A stretch of 59,129 nt of DNA from Kiritimatiellia bacterium (GCA_017403825.1 JAFRDO010000048.1:1-59129), one strand, 5' to 3'. Positions 1 to 8,690 are shown, counted from the stretch's first letter. The notes: generated by a model from the letters alone, not told the origin. Program-made: numbers and translations.

Positions 1-863
<863 letters not shown>

Positions 864-888
864 GCTAAAGAGAAGTCTTCTGTGAGAT

Positions 889-914
889 GCCCGGCCGGAA
901 GTGGCCGGCCGGGC
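889..914 (+). promoter_or_regulatory. GC-only hairpin between tuf and rpmG
   Basis: A perfect 10-bp stem, GCCCGGCCGG (889-898) with CCGGCCGGGC (905-914), closes a 6-nt loop. There is no U-tract, so it is a poor intrinsic terminator. An RNA-processing or partial attenuation site that lowers expression downstream of tuf is more likely, but that is inference. Confidence 0.55.
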
Positions 915-946
915 TCACTCTCTACCGAAGCTACTGAGGAACAACG

Positions 947-1096
947 ATGCGAGATCTCGCGATACTGGCCTGCACGGAGTGCAAGGAACGGAACTACACG
1001 ACGACCCGGAACAAGAAGACAATGCCCGAGCGTCTGGAGAAGGTGAAGTTCTGCCCCCGTTGCCGCAAGCGCACCACTCACAAAGAGACGAAGTGA
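947..1096 (+). CDS. rpmG: 50S ribosomal protein L33 (bL33)
   Basis: A 49-residue protein of the usual L33 length, a component of the large ribosomal subunit near the E site. It starts [12 protein letters not shown] and has paired CxxC motifs (CTEC about residues 9-12, CPRC about 36-39), so it is the zinc-binding C+ form. The middle reads YTTTRNKK and the end KRTTHKETK, typical of the family. A GAGG Shine-Dalgarno lies at about 936-939. The position between tuf and tRNA-Trp/secE is common in bacteria. Confidence 0.95.
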   Translation: MRDLAILACTECKERNYTTTRNKKTMPERLEKVKFCPRCRKRTTHKETK

Positions 1097-1112
1097 GCGG
1101 CCGGCCGTCCAT

Positions 1113-1186
1113 AGGGTAGTAGCACAATGGCAGTGCAGCGGTCTCCAAAACCGCCCATGGGGGTTCGATTCCCTCCTACCCTGCCA
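1113..1186 (+). tRNA. trnW: tRNA-Trp (anticodon CCA)
   Basis: A full cloverleaf can be drawn: acceptor 1113-1119 with 1176-1182, D stem GCAC/GTGC, anticodon stem 1138-1142 with 1150-1154, loop CTCCAAA giving anticodon CCA, a 4-nt variable region, T arm 1159-1175 with TTCGATT loop, discriminator G1183 and encoded CCA 1184-1186. It sits between rpmG and secE, a common place for trnW. Confidence 0.97.
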
Positions 1187-1209
1187 ACAAAGATGAGGAG
1201 CGAACAGAA

Positions 1210-1407
1210 ATGAGCGTTATCGCCAAGACGAAGGAATATCTGAGCGGGGTCGGCGCGGAAGCCAAGCGCGTCACGTGGCCCGGCAGGCGTGAGCTGTGGG
1301 AGTCGACGCTTGTGGTCATCGCCTTCATCTTCATTCTCGCCGTGACGACTCTTGTCTGCGACAAGCTGATAGAGGGCTTCATCAAGATCGTCCATGCGGG
1401 CGCCTGA
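1210..1407 (+). CDS. secE: Preprotein translocase subunit SecE
   Basis: A 65-residue single-span membrane protein, the minimal SecE of the SecYEG channel. The conserved amphipathic segment EAKRVTWPGRRE is followed by one transmembrane helix (about residues 34-52). Length and order (before nusG) match the family. A GAGGAG-type Shine-Dalgarno lies at about 1196-1201. The TGA stop (1405-1407) overlaps the nusG Shine-Dalgarno, so the two are translationally close. Confidence 0.96.
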   Translation: MSVIAKTKEYLSGVGAEAKRVTWPGRRELWESTLVVIAFIFILAVTTLVCDKLIEGFIKIVHAGA

Positions 1408-1417
1408 GGGTCAGACG

Positions 1418-2023
1418 ATGGATAAGCAGTGGTTTGTTCTGCACACGCTGACCGGCCAGGAGAAGAAGGCCCACGACTCCATCGTCGCGCGGATTCCCGT
1501 GGACCGCATGGAGGAGTTCGTCGGCAAGTGCGTGATTCCGACCGAGAAGGTAACGGAGAAGAAGAACGGCAAGAAGCGCACGATGACGAAGCGCATCTTC
1601 CCCGGCTACGTGCTTTGCGAGTTGGCGCTCTATGACGAGGGGAAGGGGCTTGACGAGAACGGAAGGAAGGCGGTGTACGAGCGCACGTGGCAGTTCGTGC
1701 GCGAGACGCCGGGAGTGATCGGGTTCGTCGGTGGCGACCGCCCGACTCCGCTGAAGCCGCAGGAAGTGGACGCGATCCTGCTTGACAAGCCGTCGGCCGG
1801 GCCGGCGGAAGGGCGTCCGAAGGTGAATTTCTCCGTCGACGAGACGGTGAAGATAGTTGACGGCGCGTTCATGGGCTTGACGGGCCAGATCAGCATGGTG
1901 GATCCCGACAAGGGCAAGCTCAAGGTCGAAGTTCAGGTCTTCGGCCGCAAGGTCCCTGTCGACGCCGAATACTGGCAGGTCGAGAAGGTCTCCCTGGAGG
2001 AGACGCTCGAGCCGCAGAAGTAG
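1418..2023 (+). CDS. nusG: Transcription termination/antitermination protein NusG
   Basis: NusG binds RNA polymerase, stimulates elongation and couples it to Rho or the ribosome. The NGN domain begins WFVLHTLTGQEKKA and includes IFPGYVL; the C-terminal KOW domain is VKIVDGAFMGLTGQI. I chose ATG 1418 (MDKQW) over the in-frame ATG at 1394 because GAGGG (1406-1410) sits at proper distance and 1394 would overlap secE. 201 residues, slightly longer than E. coli NusG because of an insertion between the domains. It ends with TAG. Confidence 0.95.
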   Translation: MDKQWFVLHTLTGQEKKAHDSIVARIPVDRMEEFVGKCVIPTEKVTEKKNGKKRTMTKRIFPGYVLCELALYDEGKGLDENGRKAVYERTWQFVRETPGVIGFVGGDRPTPLKPQEVDAILLDKPSAGPAEGRPKVNFSVDETVKIVDGAFMGLTGQISMVDPDKGKLKVEVQVFGRKVPVDAEYWQVEKVSLEETLEPQK

Positions 2024-2102
2024 AGGCAGGTTTTGCGGTCCGTCATGACCGGGAGGGATCCCCGGCAGGAGCCGCACGCATGAAGGAAAGGAAAGGCACA
2101 AG

Positions 2103-2528
2103 ATGGCCAAGAAGGTAACTGGAGTCGTTAAGCTCCAGATCCCGGCCGGCGCCGCGAACCCCGCGCCGCCAGTCGGTCCGGCACTAGGCAGCGCCGGCGT
2201 GAACATCATGCAGTTCTGCAAGGAGTTCAACGCCAAGACGGCTAAGGACGCCGGTCTCGTTATTCCCGTGGTGATCACGGTCTACCAGGACCGCAGCTTC
2301 TCGCTGCAGTTCAAGTCGCCGCCGGCGTCGACGCTCCTTAAGAAGGAGGCGGGTCTCGCCAAGGGCAGCGGCGTTCCCAACAAGAACAAGGTCGGCAAGG
2401 TCACCAAGGCCCAGCTGCTGAAGATCGTCGAGATCAAGAAGGCCGACCTCAACACCGACGACCCCGAGCAGGCAGTCAAGATGATCGCGGGCACGGCTCG
2501 CAACATGGGAATCGAGGTGGTCGAATGA
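2103..2528 (+). CDS. rplK: 50S ribosomal protein L11
   Basis: 141 residues, the standard L11 length. The N-terminal domain shows [16 protein letters not shown] with the proline helix and [12 protein letters not shown]. The C-terminal rRNA-binding domain ends with TARNMGIEV. It forms the GTPase-associated centre with L10/L12. A strong GGAAAGG Shine-Dalgarno precedes the ATG. It overlaps rplA by 4 nt (ATGA). Confidence 0.97.
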   Translation: MAKKVTGVVKLQIPAGAANPAPPVGPALGSAGVNIMQFCKEFNAKTAKDAGLVIPVVITVYQDRSFSLQFKSPPASTLLKKEAGLAKGSGVPNKNKVGKVTKAQLLKIVEIKKADLNTDDPEQAVKMIAGTARNMGIEVVE

Positions 2529-3220
2529 GCCGTCACGGTAAGAGGTATTTCAACGCCGCCAAGAAGGCGCCGACGAAGCCCGTTTCCGTCGAGGAGGCGG
2601 TCAAGTTCGTGAAGGCCAACCCTGGCGCGAAGTTCGACGAGACGGTTGACGTGTACTTCCGTCTCGGCAAGGAGCTCACGAAGGGCGACACTGCCGTGCG
2701 CGGCACGGTCAAGCTTCCGAACGGCTCCGGCAAGAAGGTCAAGGTCGCGGTGTTCGCCGGCGGCGACGCCGCCGAGGCCGCCCGCGCGGCGGGCGCCGAC
2801 TTTGTCGGCCTGGCCGACCTGGTCGAGAAGGTCTCGAAGGAGGGCTGGTGCGACTTCGACGTGGCGATTGCCACCGTCGAGGCGATGAAGGACGTGCGCA
2901 AGTGCGCCCGAGTGCTCGGCCCGAGGGGTCTCATGCCGAACCCGAAGACGGGCACGGTCACCGACGACACCGCCACTGCCGTCAAGGAGGCGAAGGGCGG
3001 CAAGGTCGACTTCCGCATGGACAAGACTGGCAACGTCGCGGTCGTAGCAGGCAAGCGCAGCTTTGAGGAAGCGGCCCTCGTCCAGAACATCAATGCGGTC
3101 ATATCCGCAGTCGCCGCGGCCAGGCCCGCGACCGTGAAGGGCGTGTTCATCAAGTCGGTGAGCATCTCCTCCACGATGGGCGTAGGCGTTCCCGTGGTTG
3201 CCTCGAGCGATGCCGAGTAA
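2525..3220 (+). CDS. rplA: 50S ribosomal protein L1
   Basis: 231 residues, standard for bacterial L1 of the ribosome's L1 stalk. Conserved blocks are [41 protein letters not shown] and [15 protein letters not shown]. Start codon overlaps the rplK stop, indicating translational coupling. In many bacteria L1 autoregulates the L11-L1 operon; no leader site was identified here. Confidence 0.97.
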   Translation: MSRHGKRYFNAAKKAPTKPVSVEEAVKFVKANPGAKFDETVDVYFRLGKELTKGDTAVRGTVKLPNGSGKKVKVAVFAGGDAAEAARAAGADFVGLADLVEKVSKEGWCDFDVAIATVEAMKDVRKCARVLGPRGLMPNPKTGTVTDDTATAVKEAKGGKVDFRMDKTGNVAVVAGKRSFEEAALVQNINAVISAVAAARPATVKGVFIKSVSISSTMGVGVPVVASSDAE

Positions 3221-3234
3221 GGAGGTTTAAGGCA

Positions 3235-3762
3235 ATGAGAATCGAAAAGATTGCAATTCTCGACGAAGTCGTCGCCCGCGTCAAGGACTCGGACTACTGC
3301 TTTATCCTCAACTACGGCGGCGCCAGCGTCGCCAAGCTCGCTGCGCTCCGCAGCGCCCTGCGCAAGCTCGACAGCCGCCTTCTCATCGTCAAGAACACCT
3401 ACCTCGCGAAAGTCGCGAAGGAGAAGGGCTGGTCCGACGACGTGAACGCGATGCTCTCGGGTCCGACCGCCGTTGTCACCGGACACGGCGAGCCCACCGC
3501 CGTCGCGAAGGCCGTGATGGAATTCGTGAACGACAAGGACCTTGCCGGCAAGGCGTCGGTGAAGGGCGCGGACTACGACAACAAGATCGTTGATGCGGCC
3601 ATGGTCGAGGCGCTGTCCAAGGTTCCCGGAAAGAACGAGCTCCGTGCGACGTTGCTCATGCTCCTCAAGGAGCCTGCGACCCGCCTTGCTCGCGTCCTCT
3701 CCGAGAAGGCGAAGAAGGACGGCGGCGGCGAAGCCCCTGCAGAGGCGGCGCCCGGCGCCTGA
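3235..3762 (+). CDS. rplJ: 50S ribosomal protein L10
   Basis: 175 residues. L10 anchors the L7/L12 dimers at the stalk base. Typical features are an N-terminal globular domain with RSALRKLDSRLLIVKNTYLAK, then a C-terminal helix (ELRATLLMLLKEPATRLARVLSEKAKK) that carries the L12 binding sites, and an Ala/Gly-rich tail. An AAGGAGG Shine-Dalgarno lies just upstream. Confidence 0.96.
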   Translation: MRIEKIAILDEVVARVKDSDYCFILNYGGASVAKLAALRSALRKLDSRLLIVKNTYLAKVAKEKGWSDDVNAMLSGPTAVVTGHGEPTAVAKAVMEFVNDKDLAGKASVKGADYDNKIVDAAMVEALSKVPGKNELRATLLMLLKEPATRLARVLSEKAKKDGGGEAPAEAAPGA

Positions 3763-3774
3763 AAACAGGAATTT

Positions 3775-3798
3775 CCTTCAGATGAAAAACGCTGAAGG
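3775..3798 (+). promoter_or_regulatory. Hairpin in the rplJ-rplL spacer
   Basis: CCTTCA (3775-3780) pairs with TGAAGG (3793-3798) around a 12-nt A-rich loop, in the 61-nt gap before rplL. It could be an mRNA processing or stability site that helps L12 exceed L10, as the 4-6:1 stoichiometry requires. The role is inference. Confidence 0.35.
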
Positions 3799-3823
3799 TT
3801 GAACTAAAAAGGAGAACAGAAAA

Positions 3824-4192
3824 ATGACAAACGAAGAGATCATCAAGGAGCTGTCTGGCAAGACGGTTCTCGAAATCAACGAGCTCGTCAAGGCGCTGGA
3901 AGAGGCGTGGGGCGTTTCCGCCGCCGCTGCCGTCGCAGTCGCCGCGCCGGGCGCAGCAGGTGCCGCCGCTGCCGAGGAGAAGACGGAATTCGACGTCATC
4001 CTCAAGTCCGCCGGCGCGAACAAGATCGCGGTCATCAAGGAAGTCCGCGCGATTACGGGCCTGGGCCTCAAGGACGCCAAGGACATGGTCGACGGCGCCC
4101 CGAAGAAGGTCAAGGAAGCCATCGCCAAAGACGAGGCCGAGAAGATCGCCGAGCAGCTCAAGAAGGCCGGTGCCGAGGTCGAGGTCAAGTAA
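3824..4192 (+). CDS. rplL: 50S ribosomal protein L7/L12
   Basis: 122 residues. The N-terminal dimerisation domain ([22 protein letters not shown]) is joined by an Ala/Gly/Val hinge to the C-terminal factor-binding domain ([20 protein letters not shown]-like [20 protein letters not shown]). Standard length. A GGAG Shine-Dalgarno is clear. A terminator follows; rpoB does not. Confidence 0.97.
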   Translation: MTNEEIIKELSGKTVLEINELVKALEEAWGVSAAAAVAVAAPGAAGAAAAEEKTEFDVILKSAGANKIAVIKEVRAITGLGLKDAKDMVDGAPKKVKEAIAKDEAEKIAEQLKKAGAEVEVK

Positions 4193-4213
4193 CCTCCCGT
4201 CGCTTCGGAGCCG

Positions 4214-4251
4214 AGACGCCGCGACCCCATGGGCCGCGGCGTCTTGCTTTG
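4214..4251 (+). terminator. Intrinsic terminator after rplL
   Basis: GACGCCGCG (4215-4223) pairs perfectly with CGCGGCGTC (4235-4243), extended by A4214-T4244, and is followed by a T-rich tail TTGCTTTG. It ends the tuf-rplL transcript, so rpoBC is not in this operon. Confidence 0.75.
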
Positions 4252-4259
4252 TTGACCCG

Positions 4260-4289
4260 TTTACAAGCGACGCCCCATGATGGTATACT
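4260..4289 (+). promoter_or_regulatory. Promoter for 4380 gene
   Basis: TTTACA (4260-4265), an 18-nt spacer, and TATACT (4284-4289) fit a sigma-70-type promoter. It lies right after the rplL terminator and leaves a leader of about 85 nt. Confidence 0.55.
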
Positions 4290-4379
4290 ATGTGCCGTCG
4301 GAAAATTCTGTCAGAAACCCGAATCAGCGCCGCCTTGCTTAACGTGAACGCAAAAGCGGTCGCAGAAAAGGAGAGAAGA

Positions 4380-4826
4380 ATGAACAAGAAAATGACGATA
4401 GCCGGCGTCGTAGTGCTGGCAATGGCGTTAGGTGCGTTTGCCAGGCCGCATGGCCCTGGCTTCCGTCCCTGCAGGCCTGGCCCTGGTCCGGGCTTTTATC
4501 ACGGTCCCCGCTATCACGGCGGCTTCTGGGGGCGCGGCGGCTGCAATTTCTGGCCGGGGTTTGTCGGCGGAGTCGTCGGCTGCGCTCTCTATGACGCGGT
4601 GACCTACCCGCGCTACGCAAGCAGCGTGGTGGTGACGCCGGCCCCCGCGCCCGTGGTCGTGCAGCAGCAGCCGGTCGTGGTGCAGCAGCCCGTGGTCGTG
4701 CAGCAGCCTGCCGTCCAGAGCGTCTGGGTCGAAGGGCGTTATGTGGACCAGGTGCAGGCCAACGGCACGGTGATCCGCGTCTGGCAGCCAGGGCACTACG
4801 TGCAGAGCACTGCCGTCGTGCAGTGA
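4380..4826 (+). CDS. Secreted Gly/Pro/His-rich protein, function unknown
   Basis: I chose ATG 4380 because GGAGAG lies just upstream and a clear signal peptide follows (MNKKMTIAGVVVLAMALGAFA). The mature part is rich in Gly, Pro, His and aromatic residues (PGPGFYHGPRYHGG), then Val/Gln repeats (VVVQQQPVVVQQP), and ends in a short domain around WVEGRYVDQVQANGTVIRVWQPGHY, which resembles small cell-envelope modules. It is similar in style, not closely in sequence, to the repeat protein at 36724. 148 residues. I do not recognise a function; an envelope or matrix protein is plausible. Confidence 0.75.
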   Translation: MNKKMTIAGVVVLAMALGAFARPHGPGFRPCRPGPGPGFYHGPRYHGGFWGRGGCNFWPGFVGGVVGCALYDAVTYPRYASSVVVTPAPAPVVVQQQPVVVQQPVVVQQPAVQSVWVEGRYVDQVQANGTVIRVWQPGHYVQSTAVVQ

Positions 4827-4830
4827 CGCG

Positions 4831-5937
4831 ATGTCCGTTTCGGCGGACATTCTGCTGGCGGACGACGAACGGTCGGTCCGCCGCCTCCTGAAGGAGGTCC
4901 TGGAAAGTCGCGGACACACAGTCCGCACTGCATCGAACGGAGATCAGGCGCTGGCGCTCTATCGGGCGCGGCGGCCTGATCTTCTCGTTCTGGACGTCAT
5001 GATGCCGGGCCGAGGCGGCATTGACGTCTGCCGGGAGATTCGCCGCAAGGATCCTGATACTCCGATTCTTTTCCTGACAGCACTCGATTCGGAGGCCGAC
5101 GAGCTTAAGGGCCTCGGCGCCGGAGCGGACGCCTATGTCTCCAAGACCGTCTCCGAGGAGATTCTTGTCGCGCGGATCGCCGCCGCGCTCCGCCGCGGCA
5201 GCTGTCAGGCCGCAAGTTTTTCGTTCGGCGCCTGGCATGTGGATCCGCTGAGGCTCTCGATGACGCACGGCGCTTCCGGCGTCGAGACGGCGTTGACGGA
5301 ACGCGAGGTCGCCATTCTCCGCGCGTTCGCCAGCCGCCCTGGCGAAGTGTTCAGCCGGGACGCCATGTTCACGCGATTCTGGGGACGAGACTCATCCAGC
5401 GGCGAGTCGGCGATGAACGTCGCGCTGTTCAAGCTTCGCGGCAAGCTCGGCGACGACGGAAGCGACATTCAGCCCGTGCGTGGCGTCGGATATGTCTACC
5501 GTCCGCGACGTCGGGCGATCGTCTCGCTCGGCTCCAACATCGAGCCTCGCGCCGTTTTTCTCTCTAAGGCACTCGCCGCGCTGGCGGCCCTGCCGCAGAC
5601 GCGTCTTGTCGCGGCGAGCAAGGTTGCCGAGACCGAGCCGGTGGACGTTCCGCCGGAATTCGCGTCGCAGCGGTTCCTCAACCAGGTCGCAGTCTTCGAG
5701 ACCGCGCTTGAACCGCACGACTTCTCGCGCCGCATGCACCGCATCGAAGACGAGCTTGGCAGAGTGCGGACCGTAAGGAACGGACCTCGCACCATCGACC
5801 TCGACCTCATCGACTTCGGCGGTGTCTCGCTTTCCGAGCCTGAGCTTACGCTCCCGCACCCGAGGGCGAGGGAACGCGAGTTCGTGATGCGTCCGCTCGC
5901 CGAGCTTGGCATCAGTCTTGGCGAATCCGTGTTGTGA
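4831..5937 (+). CDS. OmpR-type response regulator fused to HPPK (FolK)
   Basis: 368 residues in one unbroken frame. Residues 4-120 are a receiver domain with acidic pair D11-D12, phospho-acceptor D55 (LVLDVMMPG), T83 and K105. Residues about 127-225 are a winged-helix domain (TEREVAILRAFASRPGEVFSR, ending VRGVGYVYRP). Only about 3 residues later comes a full 6-hydroxymethyl-7,8-dihydropterin pyrophosphokinase: AIVSLGSNIEPR (229-240), ETEPVDVP, and the signature RNGPRTIDLDLI (316-327), ending FVMRPLAELG. HPPK transfers pyrophosphate from ATP to the pterin in folate synthesis. There is no start codon or ribosome site between the parts, so a fusion is the direct reading. No histidine kinase is adjacent. 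The ATG lies 4 nt after the previous stop with no obvious Shine-Dalgarno. Confidence 0.9.
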   Translation: MSVSADILLADDERSVRRLLKEVLESRGHTVRTASNGDQALALYRARRPDLLVLDVMMPGRGGIDVCREIRRKDPDTPILFLTALDSEADELKGLGAGADAYVSKTVSEEILVARIAAALRRGSCQAASFSFGAWHVDPLRLSMTHGASGVETALTEREVAILRAFASRPGEVFSRDAMFTRFWGRDSSSGESAMNVALFKLRGKLGDDGSDIQPVRGVGYVYRPRRRAIVSLGSNIEPRAVFLSKALAALAALPQTRLVAASKVAETEPVDVPPEFASQRFLNQVAVFETALEPHDFSRRMHRIEDELGRVRTVRNGPRTIDLDLIDFGGVSLSEPELTLPHPRAREREFVMRPLAELGISLGESVL

Positions 5938-5950
5938 CGCGCCCTGCCGC

Positions 5951-5980
5951 TTGCGCTTCAGTCAGGCGTTTTGCTATAAT
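5951..5980 (+). promoter_or_regulatory. Promoter for 6041 gene
   Basis: TTGCGC (5951-5956), an 18-nt spacer and a perfect TATAAT (5975-5980). It gives a leader of about 55 nt that contains the stem at 5991-6031. Confidence 0.7.
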
Positions 5981-5990
5981 CAATTCGCAC

Positions 5991-6031
5991 CCTTGACTGT
6001 CAGGGGAACTCCCGACGAGGTGTAGTCAAGG
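5991..6031 (+). promoter_or_regulatory. Leader stem-loop before the 6041 gene
   Basis: CCTTGACT (5991-5998) pairs with AGTCAAGG (6024-6031). Inside, GTC-GGG pairs with CCC-GAC with one bulged A. The 3' arm abuts the ribosome-binding region (AAGGA) of the gene at 6041, so the fold could affect translation. No known riboswitch class was recognised. Confidence 0.5.
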
Positions 6032-6040
6032 CAAGGACGA

Positions 6041-6343
6041 ATGAATATGTTGAGCGAGATTCTTGAGTTCGGAATGCTGTTCGCCTTCGGCTTTTCATGG
6101 CCGTTCGCGATAATGAGGACGTATCGCGCCAAGCGGGTGGACGGCAAAAGCCCGATGTTCATGATAATCGTCATCATCGGGTACTGTTGCGGCATAGCCT
6201 CGCACCTCGTCGAAGGCACGAAGCTCTGGCTCTGCTGGGTGTACCTTGCCGACATCGCGCTGGTCTCTACGGACCTCGCGCTCTATTTCCGCTATGCGTC
6301 GGCAAGCCGCCGGCGGCAGTCTACCGCGACGGATCAAGCCTGA
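6041..6343 (+). CDS. PQ-loop/SemiSWEET-like small membrane protein
   Basis: 100 residues with about three transmembrane helices (roughly 5-24, 38-58, 66-86). The first helix and loop FGFSWPFAIMRTYRAKRVDGKSP match the PQ-loop pattern, in which a kinked helix with Pro is followed by a basic loop. This is the size of bacterial SemiSWEET sugar transporters, which work as dimers, but the substrate cannot be told. It has its own promoter and a structured leader. It is convergent with the TMEM43-like gene. Confidence 0.7.
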   Translation: MNMLSEILEFGMLFAFGFSWPFAIMRTYRAKRVDGKSPMFMIIVIIGYCCGIASHLVEGTKLWLCWVYLADIALVSTDLALYFRYASASRRRQSTATDQA

Positions 6344-6356
6344 CCTGCGCCGTTGC

Positions 6357-7544
6357 TCACGGTGCAGGCGCTGGTGCGGCAGCTTTCTTCGCCGCCCGCT
6401 TCTGGTAGAGCTTCCAGATGAAGAACGCGGCAATGGCGAGAAGCACGATGCCTATCATGGGACGGTAGAAGATCCACGCGATTGCAATCGTCACGAGCGC
6501 GCAGGCGAGCGCGACGAGCCCCGCCACTAGTCCGGTGCCCATTTCAACGATGTCGCCGAGAATCGGCAACACGTCGGCAAGCACGCTCAAAGGCTTGAGG
6601 ACCATCGAGAGGCCGAAGAACATCAGCAGGAAGCCTCCGACGCGGACGAGCCACGTCAGCGTTGAGTTACTGGAGCGCGCGGCCTCGAACATCTCCGCCG
6701 AGTCGCGTATCCCGTCCGAAAGCAGGTCAACCTTCTTGCCCGTTTTCGCGGTGTAGCCGACGAACGTGTCGCCAGACTGCTTCGCGACGAGCGAGATGTC
6801 GTGCGGACGCACCACCTCGAAGGTGACGCGCATGTCGCCGATCCGGGGCTGGCTGGCGACGTTGCGCTTGTTGAGTGCGTTCTCCCGCGTCGCCGGTTCC
6901 GGCACGTAGATTACGGTACCGGCGACCTGCGCGCGCTCGACCCTGCATACGAAGCTCGTCGGGAACGCGTACGCCTGCTCCGAGCCGATGCGCTTCACCT
7001 GGCGCTCGTTCAGCCGGAACGCTCCGAAGCTCACCGCTGAGGCGAACCAAGTTTCGGACGTGAACTCCATCGCCGGCGGGTTTTCGTGGCCTTGCTCCTT
7101 GAATTCGGCGGACGAGATCAGCTCCTCCGACCACACCTTGTCGTAGGTGTAAGTGGTCTTCTTCTCGACGCCTCCGCCGAGCTTCTTCTTCTCCTCGGTC
7201 TTGCTGTGCTCGCGCCACTGGTACATCTCGACCTTGCGCGACAGGCGTATAGCGGTCAGGGAGACGCCGAACGTTTCGTCGGCTAGGACGTCCTTGGTGT
7301 CGGCCTTGCCGGTCATGTGCACGAGCTTGCCGTTCATCTCGGGGTCGACCGCCGCGTTCGAGTCGACCGCGATGCACGCGCCCTCGCCCTCGTCCAGGGC
7401 CTTGGCGGTCTTGACATAGTTGCCCTCGTTCCAGAAGAGGAGCGGGAATCCGACGATGAACAGCCCTAGGCCTATCACTACGCCCTTTATGGAGCTGCCG
7501 AGACGCGAACCCCAGCCTTCCGTCGTTGTTTCAGTCACTGCCAT
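6357..7544 (-). CDS. TMEM43 (LUMA)-family membrane protein
   Basis: 395 residues. One N-terminal transmembrane helix (about 20-38, GVVIGLGLFIVGFPLLFWNEG) includes the FWNEG motif of the family. A large extracytoplasmic domain (about 40-290) follows, then three or four C-terminal helices (about 296-370) and an Ala/Lys/Pro tail. The layout matches the TMEM43 family (DUF1625), known from human inner nuclear membrane LUMA and scattered bacteria, where the function is unknown. GGGAGG at about -8 supports the ATG. Promoter at 7608-7613. Confidence 0.85.
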   Translation of the reverse strand: MAVTETTTEGWGSRLGSSIKGVVIGLGLFIVGFPLLFWNEGNYVKTAKALDEGEGACIAVDSNAAVDPEMNGKLVHMTGKADTKDVLADETFGVSLTAIRLSRKVEMYQWREHSKTEEKKKLGGGVEKKTTYTYDKVWSEELISSAEFKEQGHENPPAMEFTSETWFASAVSFGAFRLNERQVKRIGSEQAYAFPTSFVCRVERAQVAGTVIYVPEPATRENALNKRNVASQPRIGDMRVTFEVVRPHDISLVAKQSGDTFVGYTAKTGKKVDLLSDGIRDSAEMFEAARSSNSTLTWLVRVGGFLLMFFGLSMVLKPLSVLADVLPILGDIVEMGTGLVAGLVALACALVTIAIAWIFYRPMIGIVLLAIAAFFIWKLYQKRAAKKAAAPAPAP

Positions 7545-7607
7545 TTTGAACCTCCCGAATGCGGTTGTGTGGTGTGCGGCGGCCGCTTGTCGGACCGTCT
7601 GATGCGA

Positions 7608-7613
7608 ATTATA
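7608..7613 (-). promoter_or_regulatory. -10 box for the TMEM43-like gene
   Basis: The minus strand reads TATAAT at 7613-7608, giving a leader of about 60 nt with a Shine-Dalgarno. No good -35 was seen. It is back to back with the plus-strand -10 at 7658. Confidence 0.5.
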
Positions 7614-7657
7614 TCAAATTTGCCCCGCGGCCGCATCATGCGCCTGACGGAATATGG

Positions 7658-7663
7658 TATAAT
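7658..7663 (+). promoter_or_regulatory. -10 box placing transcription start at the ATG 7671
   Basis: TGGTATAAT contains a perfect TATAAT (7658-7663) only 7 nt before ATG 7671, with GTGTGGT between and no Shine-Dalgarno. Transcription should start at or next to the A of the ATG, giving a leaderless mRNA. Confidence 0.65.
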
Positions 7664-7670
7664 GTGTGGT

Positions 7671-8645
7671 ATGAATACGAGAAGCATTGCGATTATGGCG
7701 GGGGCGGCGCTTGTGCTGTCCGGTTGCGTCTGCTGCAGCGACTGCAGCGATCCTGTGATGGGCAGCTGGGAGGGCGACCTGCCGGTTGACACGATGCCCG
7801 CCACGAGCCTCATCTTCTCGCGCGGCGACGCCGGCGAGGCGAAGGCGTTCGTCCTCTGGCGCTGGGGCTCGCCCGAATGGTGCTCCGACGTGAAGGTCGA
7901 TGGCGCGGCGTTCTCGTTCCGCCACCCGTACGGACAGCTTTACCGTGGCAGCGTCGAAGGCGACGTAATGAAGGCCGAGATCGCCCCGTGCGACAAGGCC
8001 GGCGTAAGGACCGCCGACTGGAAGGTGTTCACGGCGAAGCGCAATCCCGAGATCGTTCCGGCGAACACGGCTGACGCGAAGTTCGGCGAGCCGATCGACC
8101 TACTCAAGGACGGCCTTGCCGGATGGGAGACGATGAACGCCAAGGCGAAGTTCGGCTGGAAGTTCGAGGACGGCGTCCTCTCCAACAAGCTCGGACTGAA
8201 GCCCGACGGCTCGTGGGCGGGCGGTGGAGCGAACCTCAGGACGAAGCGCGCCGACTTCTTCGACTTCGCACTCAGCTACGACGTGCGCGTCCCGAAAGGG
8301 TCCAACTCGGGCGTGTACTTGCGCGGACGCTACGAGTGCCAGGTCGTGGACAGCTTCGGCAAGCCCGTCGACCGCCACAACATGGCGGCGTACTACGGGC
8401 GTGTTGCGCCGTCCGTCGCCGTTGAGAAGGCGCCGGGCGAGTGGCAGCACGTCGACGTCACGCTCTGGCACCGCCACCTGACGGTCGTCCTAAACGGAGT
8501 CAAGATCATCGACAACGTGCCCGTCACGGGCGTCACCGGCGGAGCAATCGATTCCAACGAGTTCGTGCCCGGTCCGCTCTACCTTCAGGGCGACCATTCG
8601 GACGCCGACTTCAAGAACATGATCCTGCGTCCGGCGGTCAACTGA
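7671..8645 (+). CDS. Lipoprotein with DUF1080 (3-keto-disaccharide hydrolase-like) domain
   Basis: 324 residues. ATG 7671 begins a lipoprotein signal with lipobox LSGC (C19). Residues about 30-120 form a small N-terminal domain. Residues about 130-323 match the DUF1080/concanavalin-like fold: WKFEDGVLSNK, NSGVYLRGRYECQVVDSFGKP, EWQHVDVTLWHRHLTVVLNGV, PGPLYLQGDHSDADFKNMILRP. Some family members hydrolyse 3-keto-glycosides; many are uncharacterised. It is probably anchored in the envelope. The mRNA looks leaderless. Confidence 0.88.
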   Translation: MNTRSIAIMAGAALVLSGCVCCSDCSDPVMGSWEGDLPVDTMPATSLIFSRGDAGEAKAFVLWRWGSPEWCSDVKVDGAAFSFRHPYGQLYRGSVEGDVMKAEIAPCDKAGVRTADWKVFTAKRNPEIVPANTADAKFGEPIDLLKDGLAGWETMNAKAKFGWKFEDGVLSNKLGLKPDGSWAGGGANLRTKRADFFDFALSYDVRVPKGSNSGVYLRGRYECQVVDSFGKPVDRHNMAAYYGRVAPSVAVEKAPGEWQHVDVTLWHRHLTVVLNGVKIIDNVPVTGVTGGAIDSNEFVPGPLYLQGDHSDADFKNMILRPAVN

Positions 8646-8660
8646 CCGGCATCGGCCTGT

Positions 8661-8690
8661 TTGCGGGCTGGGGTCGAAAAATGGTATAAT
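8661..8690 (+). promoter_or_regulatory. Promoter for SurA-like gene
   Basis: TTGCGG (8661-8666), an 18-nt spacer and TATAAT (8685-8690). A leader of about 35 nt contains AGGAGG (8724-8729). Confidence 0.7.

Noticed and set aside
1394..1417. Upstream ATG as nusG start
   Set aside because: It would overlap secE and lacks a spaced Shine-Dalgarno; ATG 1418 has GAGGG at proper distance.
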